From Bradyrhizobiaceae bacterium (GTDB taxonomy: Bacteria; Pseudomonadota; Alphaproteobacteria; Rhizobiales; Xanthobacteraceae), in assembly GCA_947481685.1 (NCBI GenBank), contig CANKHA010000009.1, forward strand, positions 1 through 64,000: a stretch of DNA of 64,000 nt, in the 5' to 3' direction. Position 1 is the stretch's first letter; the number at the start of each line of letters is the position of its first letter. This document shows positions 1 to 9,399 of the stretch, one piece after another. The position numbers were made by a program, and so were the translations under genes. Under the pieces are notes generated by a model. That model made no database searches. It saw nothing but the letters and a program-made list of their open reading frames with translations, and was not told where the DNA came from.

Positions 1-150
1 AGCCCAAGTTTCCCTGGGTTGTTCCGAACCAAAAGGCACGTTCCCACGTGTTACTCACCCGTCTGCCGCTCCCCTTGCGGGGCGCTCGACTTGCATGTGT
101 TAAGCCTGCCGCCAGCGTTCGCTCTGAGCCAGGATCAAACTCTCAAGTTG
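1..150 (-). rRNA. rrs: 16S ribosomal RNA, 5' end only (cut by window edge)
   Basis: The reverse strand carries the universal 16S start AGAGTTTGATCCTGGCTCAG, followed by the V1 region up to the window edge. The mature 5' end is placed at about position 150 (CAACTTGAGAG) by analogy with other alphaproteobacteria. The V1 sequence, with the TTTTGGTTCGGAAC stretch, is typical of Hyphomicrobiales. Only about 150 nt of the gene are present; the rest of the operon lies to the left of the window. Confidence 0.97.
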
Positions 151-853
151 GATGAGATTGATCTCAGCTAAGTCACAACGTTTTTTGACGAGGTCCCACC
201 TCTGAACATCCAAACAGCTTGCGCCGCCTGAACGAACAAGGGTGTACCTTTGTAAAAACGTGTACCGCCGAAGTCTCTTATCCGGCCGCAACCTACGATC
301 GAAGACAAGCTTCGACCTTTGGAAGCGGCCCGCAGGGACTCCGCCGTCCACGTTTCTCTTTCTTCTGATTTACTTATCAAACAGCCCGGAGCGAAGAATG
401 CCCCCTCCCCGGAAGAACCGGAGAGCCGTCAAAGCAAGACGTCCAGCAAGCTGGAAATCTGTCACACCAAAAGCCGTGTGGATCTCAGAGGCGCGCCATC
501 GCGCCGAATTGCGTCAGCACGCCGATGGGTGGGTTATACGGGAAGCCCTGTGCGACTGTCAACACTCGAAGTGATGAAAATCGCGCGAGCCGGCAAGCCC
601 AGTAAGCCAATATCTAATTGACATTTCGAATGGTACAAGGGGGTGCGGTTCCCGCCGCAGTGAAGCCACAATCCTCAGCCGTTCTGGGGGCTGGGACGAA
701 CGCTTTCGGGGGTTCCCTAGGCCGTAACCACTCTGGAAATCCGCCTCGACCGGTCATTGACGGCTCCGAGACGCCACGCCATCGTTCGGCGGGGGATTTG
801 CAGCGGTTCGCGGGCCTGCCGGATCCAATTACGCAACACGTGAGGGATAGCAT
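151..853. other. Intergenic: rRNA leader and divergent promoter region
   Basis: About 700 bp separate the 16S gene (minus) from the M23 peptidase (plus). The left half is the rRNA leader and promoter. The right half should drive the peptidase; a TTGACA lies at 618-623, but I see no well spaced -10 box. Short open frames here on both strands have no recognisable domain and no ribosome binding site, so I call no gene. Confidence 0.6.
533..562 (-). promoter_or_regulatory. rRNA operon promoter (sigma-70 type)
   Basis: On the reverse strand a perfect -35 box TTGACA (562-557) is followed after 18 bases by a -10 box TATAAC (538-533). It points towards the 16S gene and lies about 380 bp upstream of the mature 5' end, a usual distance for a leader with processing sites. 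A short inverted repeat (TGAGA-TTGA-TCTCA, about 154-167) just ahead of the 16S end may be part of the leader structure. The promoter role is inferred from sequence only. Confidence 0.75.
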
Positions 854-2857
854 TTGGATCACGGCAGACTCCGCGGTGCACAGCGTCATTCGCACGAGCC
901 CGATCCAATCGATCTGGGGCACGAGCCCCCGCTTTCCGCCGATGGTGAAACCGGGCTGGTCGATCGCCGCCGCGTATCGGTGCACTGGTTTTCGGGAACG
1001 ATTCTGACGGGATTCTGCGGCGCTGCCTTGATGGGCGGCGCCGTTTTCGCGTCGCTCGATGGTGAAGCCAATTTTGCGGCTGTGCCGGAGCGCGTTGAGA
1101 CCGCGCTGCGCGGCGCTATCGGCACCATCGGCGACCGCCTTGGCGTACGCAAAAGCGACAAGCTTCCGGCCGTGCTGGAGCCCAACGTGGTGCGACAGGT
1201 CATTCGCCAAACCACCACCACCCATGTGGGGAATCGCGAAGTCGTACGCGTGCGGCCGTTCGTTCGTGTCGCCGGCAACCTTTCGCTTTCAACAACAGAA
1301 CTCTCCGCCGACATCCCGCCATTCAATCCACAAAAGATGCTGGCGGAATCCGGCTCCGATACGCCGACGGCTGAAAGCGCCGCCGCTGAGCCTGACGCCG
1401 AAGTGTCCTTCGTTACCCGCGATCTCGCGTCGATCCTTCCACGCGCAAAAATCTCCGTCGCAGCATCGATGGACGAGGTGATGCAGCGTGTGCGCGAGGC
1501 AGCCAACTGGACCGGCAACTCGACGAAGACGGCTTCCACCGCCCCGGGAGAATTCGGCAGCGCAGCGTTCAAGATGGCCTATGCCACCGAGGGCACCACT
1601 GCAGCCGATCCCTATGAAGGCTTCGCAGCGCGCATTGTGCCGGAGAACATCACCTTCTTGCCGAAGACCGCAAAGCAGACCACCGGTGGCAACAACTGGA
1701 ACGAGCGCGCGGTCACGGTGAAGAAGGGCGACACCCTCGATAGCCTGTTGCAGGAAATGGGCGCCACGCCCGACGAGGTTAAACTCATCGCCAAAGCGCT
1801 GGGCCCGCGGGCTGCAACCCTGAAAGAAGGCCTGAAGTTGCGTGTGATGCTGGCGGCCACTCCTGCCGGCCAGCGATTGCAGCCCATCCGCGTGATCACG
1901 GCCAATGATACCTCGGTCGAGGCGATCGTGGCCCTCTCCGATCTCGGCAAATATGTCGCGGTCGACTCCCGCAACCTCGGCAGCACGGAAGTCGCGGAGT
2001 CGTCATCGGACGACCAGGAGGAAGTCGACGACGGCAAGGGTGTGCGACTTTACCAAAGCATCTACGAGACAGCATTACGCAATCACCTGCCGCGCCCGGT
2101 GATCGACGACCTGATCAAGCTTTATTCTTATGACGTCGATTTCCAGCGCAAGGTGCAGCCAGGCGATTCATTCGAAGTGCTTTACGCAGGCGAAGACGAA
2201 ACGCCGGGAACCGAAGGCAAGACCGATGTGATGTTCGCTTCGCTCACCATCAGCGGCGAGTTGAAGAAATTCTACCGCTTCCAGACCCCCGACGATGGCG
2301 TGGTCGATTACTATGACGAGTCCGGCAAGAGTGCGAAGAAATTCCTGGTCCGCAAACCGATCGGCGCGGGCATCATGCGGTCCGGTTTCGGTTTCCGCCG
2401 TCACCCGATCCTGGGCGCCAGCAAGATGCACACCGGCGTGGATTGGGCCGCGCCGGCAGGCACGCGAATCTATGCATCAGGCAACGGCACGGTGGAAACA
2501 GCCGGCTGGGAATCGGGTTACGGCAAATACATCAAGCTGCGCCACAACAACGGCTACGAGACCGCCTACGGCCACATGACCGCTTTTGCCCGCGGCATCG
2601 ATCCCGGCGTGCGCGTGCGTCAGGGCCAGGTGATCGGCTTCGTCGGATCTACCGGCCTCTCCACCGGGCCGCACGTCCATTACGAGATCCTGGTCAACGG
2701 CCGCTTTGTCGATCCGATGCGCATTCGCCTGCCGCGTGGACGCGTTTTGGATGGACCGGTCCTGACCGATTTCGACCAGGAGCGCGACAAGCTCGACGGC
2801 ATGATGACACGGCCCGCAGCGCGCATGGCAGCGACCGGCCCGGCGGTACGCCGCTAA
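854..2857 (+). CDS. Membrane-anchored M23 family metallopeptidase with LysM-like domain
   Basis: Predicted periplasmic peptidoglycan endopeptidase (LytM/M23 fold), 667 aa. A cytoplasmic N-terminus of about 44 aa precedes one membrane segment (about 45-67). A LysM/OapA-like region with KKGDTLDSLL lies at about 284-335, and the M23 domain occupies about 500-640. Zinc ligands are visible as HTGVD (H526, D530) and HVH (H607, H609). The start is TTG, chosen because GAGGG sits seven bases upstream and the cytoplasmic stretch matches the family. Such proteins cleave peptide cross-links during cell growth or activate amidases; which one applies is not visible. It is transcribed away from the rRNA operon and ends at a strong bidirectional terminator. 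Confidence 0.88.
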   Translation: MDHGRLRGAQRHSHEPDPIDLGHEPPLSADGETGLVDRRRVSVHWFSGTILTGFCGAALMGGAVFASLDGEANFAAVPERVETALRGAIGTIGDRLGVRKSDKLPAVLEPNVVRQVIRQTTTTHVGNREVVRVRPFVRVAGNLSLSTTELSADIPPFNPQKMLAESGSDTPTAESAAAEPDAEVSFVTRDLASILPRAKISVAASMDEVMQRVREAANWTGNSTKTASTAPGEFGSAAFKMAYATEGTTAADPYEGFAARIVPENITFLPKTAKQTTGGNNWNERAVTVKKGDTLDSLLQEMGATPDEVKLIAKALGPRAATLKEGLKLRVMLAATPAGQRLQPIRVITANDTSVEAIVALSDLGKYVAVDSRNLGSTEVAESSSDDQEEVDDGKGVRLYQSIYETALRNHLPRPVIDDLIKLYSYDVDFQRKVQPGDSFEVLYAGEDETPGTEGKTDVMFASLTISGELKKFYRFQTPDDGVVDYYDESGKSAKKFLVRKPIGAGIMRSGFGFRRHPILGASKMHTGVDWAAPAGTRIYASGNGTVETAGWESGYGKYIKLRHNNGYETAYGHMTAFARGIDPGVRVRQGQVIGFVGSTGLSTGPHVHYEILVNGRFVDPMRIRLPRGRVLDGPVLTDFDQERDKLDGMMTRPAARMAATGPAVRR

Positions 2858-2873
2858 CCTCCAGGAATTGGAT

Positions 2874-2914
2874 ACAAAAAAAATGGCCCGCTGGACGCGT
2901 CCAGCGGGCCATTT
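2874..2914. terminator. Bidirectional rho-independent terminator
   Basis: A perfect 34 bp palindrome (2881-2914; arms AAATGGCCCGCTGGACG and its complement) lies between the convergent M23 and Bug receptor genes. An A-run on its left (about 2876-2883) gives a U-tract for minus-strand transcripts, so it should stop the receptor mRNA efficiently and the peptidase mRNA at least partly. Confidence 0.85.
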
Positions 2915-2954
2915 GCATTGATGAGCAACACGCTTATTGCGCGGGCTTCTCGCC

Positions 2955-4025
2955 TTACTTCTTCTCAGGATTCAACACCTTGAGGTCCGGCGTATCCTTG
3001 GTGGCTTCCGCCAGTCGGTCGATCAGCGACTTCGGCGTTTTATAGACTCGCGCGAGGATCTCACCCATTTCCTCGCCGGTGGCCGGATTGACCTCCAGGC
3101 CCTGCTTATCGGCATCTGCCAATAAGTCTTTGTCCTTCATCGTGGCATCGAAGGCGCGGCGCAAAGCGGTCACGCGATCAGCCGGAACGTTTTCCGGCAT
3201 GAAGTAAGGCCGGCCGAGTTCGAACGCCGTGAACTGCAGTTCCAGAACCTTCTTCTCGTCGTCGTTGGCGGCGAGTTCGGTGACGAGCGGCACGTTCGGA
3301 ATATCGGGATGCTTACGCAGACCCATCTGGTAGAGGACGATCATGTCGCCGCTGCCAACCCATTCCTTGTAGCTGGGTTTGAGGCTGGTCCAGGAGAACG
3401 TCCCGCGGCCATCGACTTCGCCGCGCTGCATGGCGAGATTCATTTCGCTGCCACCCGGATAACCCGCGATCACCTTGTATTTGAAGCCGAGAATGTTGCG
3501 CAGGATGTAAGGCACGGTCACGCTTTCAGTGCCGACGCCGGTTCCCGCGACAATCACTTCCTTGTTCTTCAAATCCTGCCAGGTTTTGACACCTGCCTGC
3601 TTGGTAACGATCGCCACGCTGGTGTCGGCATTGGCGCTGCCGAGCCAATTGAGCTTCACCGGGTCGTATTTCGCATGCGACGCATCGCCAAGCAGCGGCT
3701 CGAACGGAATACCGCGCTGTGGCGCGCCAATATGCAGCCCGTCCTTGGGCGCAACATTGGCGACGTAGTTGGTCATCACCAGTCCGCCACCGCCGGGCAT
3801 GTTCTTGACCACCACGGTCGGATTGCCCGGGACATATTTGCCAAAATATTTAGCGACGAGACGAGCGTTCTGGTCGTAGCCGCCTCCAGGCGACAGGCCG
3901 ACATAGAAGGTGATTGTCTTGTCCTTGAAGAACTCGGCGGGCGACTGTGCCCCGGCCGGGATCGCGGCTGCCACAAAGGCACCCGCGGCGAGGATGGCGG
4001 TAAGGCTGTTCGTTTTAAGCGGCAT
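2955..4025 (-). CDS. Orphan Bug/TctC-family solute-binding protein
   Basis: Periplasmic receptor of the tripartite tricarboxylate transporter (TTT) class, 356 aa. The start is ATG at 4025, with GGGAGGA upstream; the longer open frame upstream lacks signals. A signal peptide (about 1-26, ending AGAQ) is followed by the ligand-loop sequence SPGGGYDQNAR and NMPGGGG, which mark the Bug fold. No TctA or TctB gene is adjacent, as is common for Bug proteins in proteobacteria. It resembles the second orphan receptor at 44.7 kb (YD.(N/S)AR, Y.P/IPG.P.VVV.N) more than the TctC at 59 kb, so the two orphans form one subfamily. Ligand unknown. Confidence 0.85.
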   Translation of the reverse strand: MPLKTNSLTAILAAGAFVAAAIPAGAQSPAEFFKDKTITFYVGLSPGGGYDQNARLVAKYFGKYVPGNPTVVVKNMPGGGGLVMTNYVANVAPKDGLHIGAPQRGIPFEPLLGDASHAKYDPVKLNWLGSANADTSVAIVTKQAGVKTWQDLKNKEVIVAGTGVGTESVTVPYILRNILGFKYKVIAGYPGGSEMNLAMQRGEVDGRGTFSWTSLKPSYKEWVGSGDMIVLYQMGLRKHPDIPNVPLVTELAANDDEKKVLELQFTAFELGRPYFMPENVPADRVTALRRAFDATMKDKDLLADADKQGLEVNPATGEEMGEILARVYKTPKSLIDRLAEATKDTPDLKVLNPEKK

Positions 4026-4160
4026 GTGTCCTCCCTGGATGCCAGCCCTTATCGGGCCGTGCCTGCGGCGCATAATGCCGAAGACTGGGGAGCTATGCCA
4101 ATAACAAACACGTAGGAATTTGGCCCCGTGCCCTCATGTCGCTCCTGCTTGGGAATTGTG

Positions 4161-4185
4161 CAGCGCGGGGAATTACCCCGCGCTG
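4161..4185 (-). terminator. Stem-loop downstream of clpB
   Basis: Perfect 10 bp stem CAGCGCGGGG / CCCCGCGCTG with loop AATTA, 18 bp past the clpB stop codon. On the minus strand no U-tract follows, so it may act as an mRNA-stabilising end or a weak terminator. Confidence 0.55.
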
Positions 4186-4202
4186 TTTGATTCCAACGCC
4201 GG

Positions 4203-6794
4203 TCAGGCCGCCCGGGCGACCTCGCCATTGAAGGTGAGCCCACCTTTGCCGGCAGAGATCACAACGCGTTCGCCATCCTTGATGCGGCCTGAGAGGATCA
4301 TCTCAGCGAGCGGATCCTGGACGTTTTTCTGGATCGCGCGCTTGAGGGGGCGCGCGCCATAGGCCGGATCGTAGCCTTTGTCCGCCAGCCAGTCCCGCGC
4401 GGCAGGCTCAAGTTGAAGCGCGATCTTGCGCTCCTCCAGGAGCTTCGTTAGCCGCACCATCTGGATATCGACGATCCGCCCCATGTGCTCGCGCTTGAGC
4501 CGATGGAACAGGATGATCTCATCCACGCGGTTCAGGAACTCCGGCCGGAAGCGCGCGCGCACTTCCGACATCACCAGATCGCGCACCGCTTCGACGTCCT
4601 GACCTTCCGGCTGGGCGACGAGATACTCGGAGCCCAGGTTGGACGTCATCACAATCAGCGTATTGCGGAAATCGACGGTGCGGCCCTGCCCGTCTGTCAG
4701 TCGGCCGTCGTCCAGCACTTGCAACAAGACGTTGAACACGTCCGGGTGCGCCTTCTCGATCTCATCGAACAGTACGACCTGATAGGGCCGCCGACGCACA
4801 GCTTCAGTAAGCGCACCGCCTTCGTCATAGCCGACATAGCCCGGAGGCGCACCGATCAAACGCGCAACCGAATGCTTCTCCATGAACTCCGACATGTCGA
4901 TGCGGATCAGCGCATGCTCGTCGTCGAACAAATACTCCGCCAGCGCCTTCGTCAGTTCGGTTTTGCCGACGCCGGTCGGTCCGAGGAACATGAAGGAGCC
5001 AAGCGGACGGTTGGGATCCTGCAAGCCGGCGCGCGCACGCCGCACAGCTGTCGAAACCGCGCGCACAGCTTCCCGCTGTCCGACCACACGCTCGGCCAAC
5101 TGGTCTTCCATTTTGAGCAACTTTTCGCGTTCGCCTTCCAGCATGCGGTCGACCGGGATCCCGGTCCAGCGCGACACGATCTGAGCAATACTCTCGGACG
5201 TAACGGCTTCCGACACCACGGCGCCAGCGCCGGTTTTCTCCTCGACGTCCTTCAGTTTCTTTTCCAGCTCGGGAATTTTCCCATAAGCCAGCTCTCCCGC
5301 GCGCTGGTAATCGCCGCTGCGTTGCGCATTGGCGAGTTCCGTGCGCGCCTGTTCCAGCTCGCTCTTCATCTTCTGGGCGTCGGACAGCTTTTCGCGTTCA
5401 GCCTTCCACTTGGCGCTCAGCGCGTCGGCCTGCTCCTGCAGATCGGCGAGTTCCTTCTCAAGCCGCTTCAGCCTATCCTTGGAACCAAGATCGGTTTCCT
5501 TCTTCAGCGCCCCCTGCTCGATCTTCAACCGCATGATGTCGCGGTCGAGAGTGTCGAGCTCTTCCGGCTTGGAATCGATTTGCATCTTCAACCGTGCTGC
5601 GGCTTCGTCCATAAGATCGATGGCCTTGTCGGGCAGGAAACGGTCGGTGATGTAACGGTTCGACAATGTCGCCGCAGCCACCAGTGCGGAGTCGGTGATG
5701 CGCACCCCGTGGTGCAGCTCGTATTTCTCCTTCAGGCCGCGCAGGATGGAAACGGTATCCTCCACACTCGGCTCGTTCACGAAGACAGCCTGGAAGCGTC
5801 GCGCCAGGGCAGCGTCCTTCTCCACATGCTTGCGGTATTCATCGAGCGTCGTCGCGCCGATGCAATGCAGCTCGCCGCGCGCGAGCGCAGGCTTCAGCAA
5901 GTTGGAGGCATCCATCGCGCCGTCGGCTTTGCCGGCGCCCACAATGGTATGCATCTCGTCGATGAACAGGATGATGCCGCCGTTGGACGATGTGACTTCC
6001 TGCAGTACGGCCTTTAGCCGCTCCTCGAATTCGCCGCGGTATTTCGCGCCGGCAATCAGCGCGCCCATATCGAGCGCGAGCAACTTCTTGTCCTGAAGAC
6101 TGTCCGGCACATCGCCATTGATGATTCGGAGCGCCAGGCCTTCGACGATGGCTGTCTTGCCGACGCCGGGCTCACCAATCAGCACCGGGTTATTCTTGGT
6201 GCGACGGGATAACACCTGAATGGTCCGCCGGATCTCCTCATCGCGGCCGATGACCGGATCGAGCTTGCCGTCGCGCGCGGCTTGCGTGAGATCGCGGGAA
6301 TATTTCTTCAAGGCGTCATAGGCATTTTCCGCCGAAGCGCTATCGGCGGTGCGGCCCTTGCGCAGGCTTTCGATCGCGGCATTCAGCGTCTGCGGTGAAA
6401 GACCCACACGGGCGAGGATTTTTCCCGCATCGCTTTCCTTGTCCATGGCGATGGCCAGCAGAAGCCGCTCGACGGTCACGAAGCTGTCGCCCGCCTTGTC
6501 GGCAATCTTCTCGGCCTGATCGAAAATGCGCGCCAGCGCGGCTTGCAGATAGACCCCGCCGCTACCGCCGGTGACCTTCGGCAGTTTGTTGAGGGCGGCC
6601 TCGGTTTCGCGCAATGCGTCGCGCGACCGGCCACCGGCGCGATCGATCAAGCCGGAGGAAAGGCCCTCCGGGTCGTCGAGCAGCACCTTAAGCAAATGTT
6701 CGGCGGTAAATTGCTGATGTCCCTCACGCAAAGCGAGGGACTGCGCGGACTGGATAAACCCCTTCGCGCGGTCGGTGTATTTCTCAATATTCAC
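4203..6794 (-). CDS. clpB: ATP-dependent disaggregase ClpB
   Basis: Hsp100 chaperone that rescues aggregated proteins together with DnaK. 863 aa, the normal length. The start is GTG at 6794 (protein begins [13 protein letters not shown]), with GGAG seven bases upstream; the open frame extends 33 codons further, but those do not belong to the family. Domain order: Clp N-domain repeats (about 1-145), AAA+ 1 with Walker A GEPGVGKT (about 206), a long coiled-coil M-domain (about 405-525, rich in charged residues), AAA+ 2 with GPTGVGKT (about 604), and the ClpB D2-small domain at the end. Single gene, no operon partner. I did not see a convincing heat-shock promoter upstream. Confidence 0.97.
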   Translation of the reverse strand: MNIEKYTDRAKGFIQSAQSLALREGHQQFTAEHLLKVLLDDPEGLSSGLIDRAGGRSRDALRETEAALNKLPKVTGGSGGVYLQAALARIFDQAEKIADKAGDSFVTVERLLLAIAMDKESDAGKILARVGLSPQTLNAAIESLRKGRTADSASAENAYDALKKYSRDLTQAARDGKLDPVIGRDEEIRRTIQVLSRRTKNNPVLIGEPGVGKTAIVEGLALRIINGDVPDSLQDKKLLALDMGALIAGAKYRGEFEERLKAVLQEVTSSNGGIILFIDEMHTIVGAGKADGAMDASNLLKPALARGELHCIGATTLDEYRKHVEKDAALARRFQAVFVNEPSVEDTVSILRGLKEKYELHHGVRITDSALVAAATLSNRYITDRFLPDKAIDLMDEAAARLKMQIDSKPEELDTLDRDIMRLKIEQGALKKETDLGSKDRLKRLEKELADLQEQADALSAKWKAEREKLSDAQKMKSELEQARTELANAQRSGDYQRAGELAYGKIPELEKKLKDVEEKTGAGAVVSEAVTSESIAQIVSRWTGIPVDRMLEGEREKLLKMEDQLAERVVGQREAVRAVSTAVRRARAGLQDPNRPLGSFMFLGPTGVGKTELTKALAEYLFDDEHALIRIDMSEFMEKHSVARLIGAPPGYVGYDEGGALTEAVRRRPYQVVLFDEIEKAHPDVFNVLLQVLDDGRLTDGQGRTVDFRNTLIVMTSNLGSEYLVAQPEGQDVEAVRDLVMSEVRARFRPEFLNRVDEIILFHRLKREHMGRIVDIQMVRLTKLLEERKIALQLEPAARDWLADKGYDPAYGARPLKRAIQKNVQDPLAEMILSGRIKDGERVVISAGKGGLTFNGEVARAA

Positions 6795-6988
6795 TCTCGT
6801 GCTCCTCAGCTGCTCCAGCCGCCCTCGAAGGCACGGCCAAAACTCTTTCTGGGACTGCTCCCGAAAGGAAGCAGGCAGCCCGAAGCGCTGCACGAAATAT
6901 GTAAGTGCTCATAATTTCGCCGGTAGAGGGAGCGGCGGGCAAAATAATAGTGCCTAGCCATAACGCGTCCGGATGGTTAGCAAGGGGC

Positions 6989-7777
6989 ATGGCAAGCCCG
7001 CAGATCCAGGCGATTTACCGCTACCCTGTGAAGGGCCTTTCGGCCCAGGCGCTGCCCCGGGTCCAGCTATCGGCAGGTTTAACACTGCCCGCCGACCGGC
7101 TCTATGCCATTGAGAACGGCCCCTCCGGCTTCGATTCGGCAGCCCCGGCGTATTTCCCAAAACAGACCTTCCTGATGTTGATGCGCAATGAGCGCCTGGC
7201 GGCGCTCCGCACCCACTTCGACGATCAAAGCCACGTTCTGACCATCGTGGCGAACGGCCGGGAAGCCGCTCAGGGTGACCTGCGGACAGACGCCGGGCGT
7301 TCCGCTATCGAGCGCTTCTTCGCTTCTTATTGCGCCGACGAATTGCGCGGCCCGCCAAAAATCCTCACCGGTGAAAACGGCCATTCGTTTTCCAACATGA
7401 AGCCACCGCACAGTTTTTCGGATGTAGCGCAACGGGCGGTATCGATCATCAATCTTGCTTCGGTCGCCGCAGTGGAGGACGCCGTGGGCATGCCGGTCCA
7501 TCCGTTGCGCTTCCGCGGCAACATCTACGTCACCGGCTGGCCGGCCTGGCACGAGTTCGACCTGTTGGGAAAAGAAATCACAATCGGCAAGGCGCGGTTT
7601 AAAGTGGTCCGCCGGACCAAGCGCTGTGCCGCCACTAACGTGGAACCGGACAGCGGTATCCGCGACCTCAACATCCCGCTGACGCTGATGGAAGGCTTCG
7701 GCCACGCCGATTGCGGCATCTACACCGAAGTGTTCGAGAGCGGTGAAATCGCGGTGGGCGATACGCTGGTCACCTAA
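6989..7777 (+). CDS. MOSC domain-containing protein (YcbX-like)
   Basis: 262 aa, with an N-terminal MOSC_N beta-barrel (begins MASPQIQAIYRYPVKGL) and a C-terminal MOSC domain. The family transfers sulfur or handles molybdenum cofactor and acts in reducing N-hydroxylated compounds. The conserved cysteine is in KRCAATN (C213), followed by the LTLMEGFGHADCGIY signature. No ferredoxin domain follows, so it is the short form without its own redox centre. Start chosen at ATG 6989, with AAGGGG just upstream; the open frame starts earlier at 6905 but without family similarity. It is divergent from clpB. Confidence 0.85.
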   Translation: MASPQIQAIYRYPVKGLSAQALPRVQLSAGLTLPADRLYAIENGPSGFDSAAPAYFPKQTFLMLMRNERLAALRTHFDDQSHVLTIVANGREAAQGDLRTDAGRSAIERFFASYCADELRGPPKILTGENGHSFSNMKPPHSFSDVAQRAVSIINLASVAAVEDAVGMPVHPLRFRGNIYVTGWPAWHEFDLLGKEITIGKARFKVVRRTKRCAATNVEPDSGIRDLNIPLTLMEGFGHADCGIYTEVFESGEIAVGDTLVT

Positions 7778-7783
7778 ACAAAA

Positions 7784-7812
7784 CGCCATGGCCCCTTGCG
7801 GTGACCATGGCG
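7784..7812 (+). terminator. Terminator-like hairpin after the MOSC gene
   Basis: Arms CGCCATGG and CCATGGCG around a 13-base loop, starting 6 bp past the stop codon, followed by CTTGTTG. The T-tract is weak. It lies between two convergent genes and could serve both. Confidence 0.5.
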
Positions 7813-7868
7813 CTTGTTGCCTCAATACTGAACGCAACGCTTACACAACAGACGCAACGCTCACAAAA

Positions 7869-8426
7869 CTAGGAACCGGGCATCACATAAGCGTAGATGC
7901 GGCTGCGCGGATAAACCGACTCCGCGACCTTGTTGTTGTGATTGCCGGAAACGACGATCACGTTACCTGCCCCATCGATGCCGCTGACGACGCCGACATG
8001 GCCGCCGCCGCGTCCGCGCGACATCACGGCCAAGGCGCCGACCTGCGGGCCGGAAACCCGTTGACCATAAGACGCGTAAGAGCTTGCCAGATTGCCCCCG
8101 CCTTTGTGGCCAGTGCGTCGCAGAACCATATCCATGAAAGCGCCGCACCACAGGCTACGCTGATTGGTCGGGTTGGTGCCGATATAGCGGCGGGCCTCCG
8201 CCACAACGGCCGAAGATCCCATTGAGGCCGACGCGTATGCCGCTGTCGCCTGCGCCGTTACGGCGCGCCCCTTGCGTTTGGAATAGACGCCCTTCGCCGG
8301 CGCACCTGCGACAGCGATTTCGGGCTTCGAATTTTCTGAGGATGAGATGTCCGCAAAAGCGGAGGTGGCTGCGATTGAGAATGCGATTGAACAAACTGCA
8401 AGACGTCCACTTTGTCGAAAAGCCAT
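7869..8426 (-). CDS. Secreted CHAP/TIGR02594-type cysteine peptidase-like protein
   Basis: 185 aa. The first 25 residues form a signal peptide (ending AFADIS). The mature part has the NlpC/P60-CHAP-like pattern: Cys in LWCGAFM (C94), His in GGGHVGVV (H143) and GNHNN (about 161-165) as the polar partner. It matches proteins annotated as TIGR02594 family, which are thought to cut peptidoglycan cross-links. The segment between the signal peptide and the domain (about 30-70) is low-complexity and Ala/Lys-rich, a likely linker. Activity is not proven. Confidence 0.75.
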   Translation of the reverse strand: MAFRQSGRLAVCSIAFSIAATSAFADISSSENSKPEIAVAGAPAKGVYSKRKGRAVTAQATAAYASASMGSSAVVAEARRYIGTNPTNQRSLWCGAFMDMVLRRTGHKGGGNLASSYASYGQRVSGPQVGALAVMSRGRGGGHVGVVSGIDGAGNVIVVSGNHNNKVAESVYPRSRIYAYVMPGS

Positions 8427-8735
8427 CAGCTTCGTTTCCCTCGTAGTTAAAGATGCGCCCGCGACAAAATGAGTCGCGAACGGAGGGCTTACGCCAATAT
8501 AATGTGACGATTTAGGGGCACTGAAGCAGTTTATCTCCGATACTAGACCTGCGCTCAGCGCATACTGTATTAACGCGAACTATCGCTCACCTGCTGTAAA
8601 TACAGAAAATATCCCTTTAACGCAGGGAGTTACTTGAAATAATACTGCCCTGTTCTGGACAATACAGACGGGGTTTCGCTCACATGTTGCGCGCGCCGCG
8701 CGCAATTGGGCAGCGGTCACATCCCGTTGATTGAG
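8427..8735. other. Intergenic region, AT-richer, no gene
   Basis: About 310 bp between the CHAP-like gene, whose promoter should be here on the minus strand, and the metW stop. A TATATT at about 8500 (minus) could be a -10 box, but I see no good -35. The sequence at 8560-8690 has several TACTGTATT/CTGTAAATACAG-like words that may be operator half-sites. No reading frame or RNA family is recognised. Confidence 0.4.
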
Positions 8736-9395
8736 TCAGTCTTTGCGGCTGAGCAGAAACACCGCCTGCTCGCCGAACAGGTTCCAGAACCACCACGGCG
8801 CGTTGAGCCGCAACCGCGAGCCCCAGGCGTTCAGCGCCACGGCTTTCTCCATCTTCGCACCGGTCTGTTCGCACAGCTGGCGGAAGTCCTTGATGGTGCA
8901 GAAGTGGATATTGGGCGTGTCGTACCAGCTGTAGGACAGGTTATCGGTCCGGGGCATATGGCCGCCGAACATGATCTGCAGCCGGATGCGCCAGTGGCCG
9001 AAATTCGGGAACGACACCACCGCGTGGCGTCCGATACGCAGCATGTGTTCCAGCACCTGCCGCGGGTGCCGGGTGGCCTGCAAGGTCTGCGACAGGATCA
9101 CATAGTCAAAGGCATCGTCGGGATAATCGCCAAGGTCGGTGTCGGCATCGCCCTGCACCACCGCAAGGCCCTTGGCCACGCTCTCGTTCACGCCTTCGCG
9201 CGAGAGTTCGATGCCGCGGCCGTCGACGTTGCGTGTTTCCGCCAGCAAGCGCAGCAGTTCGCCATCGCCGCAGCCGACGTCGAGAACCTTGGCGCCCGGG
9301 TCGATCATCTGCGCGACGACAAGATAGTCGACGCGGCCATTGCCCGGCGCGCGCGCAGCATTCACATCAGTTTGAGGCTGGAGCGGCGTAAGCAT
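8736..9395 (-). CDS. metW: Methionine biosynthesis protein MetW
   Basis: SAM-methyltransferase-fold protein, 219 aa, that works with MetX in homoserine acetylation in bacteria carrying the metX-metW pair. The SAM motif I is VLDVGCGDGELL; the MetW signatures RGIELS and FPNFGHWRIR are present. It starts 4 bp after the metX stop on the same strand, so the two are co-transcribed and probably translationally coupled. Confidence 0.95.
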   Translation of the reverse strand: MLTPLQPQTDVNAARAPGNGRVDYLVVAQMIDPGAKVLDVGCGDGELLRLLAETRNVDGRGIELSREGVNESVAKGLAVVQGDADTDLGDYPDDAFDYVILSQTLQATRHPRQVLEHMLRIGRHAVVSFPNFGHWRIRLQIMFGGHMPRTDNLSYSWYDTPNIHFCTIKDFRQLCEQTGAKMEKAVALNAWGSRLRLNAPWWFWNLFGEQAVFLLSRKD

Positions 9396-9399
9396 GGGT

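Noticed and set aside
614-1225. 203-codon frame on the minus strand upstream of the M23 gene
   Set aside because: Overlaps the start of the peptidase; no family, no ribosome site.
4485-6017. 510-codon open frame on the plus strand inside clpB
   Set aside because: Exactly antisense to conserved ClpB codons; no domain, no ribosome site; an effect of high GC codon bias.
6795-6960. Heat-shock (RpoH) promoter or CIRCE element for clpB
   Set aside because: No CIRCE repeat and no convincing CTTG...CCCCAT pair at correct spacing.
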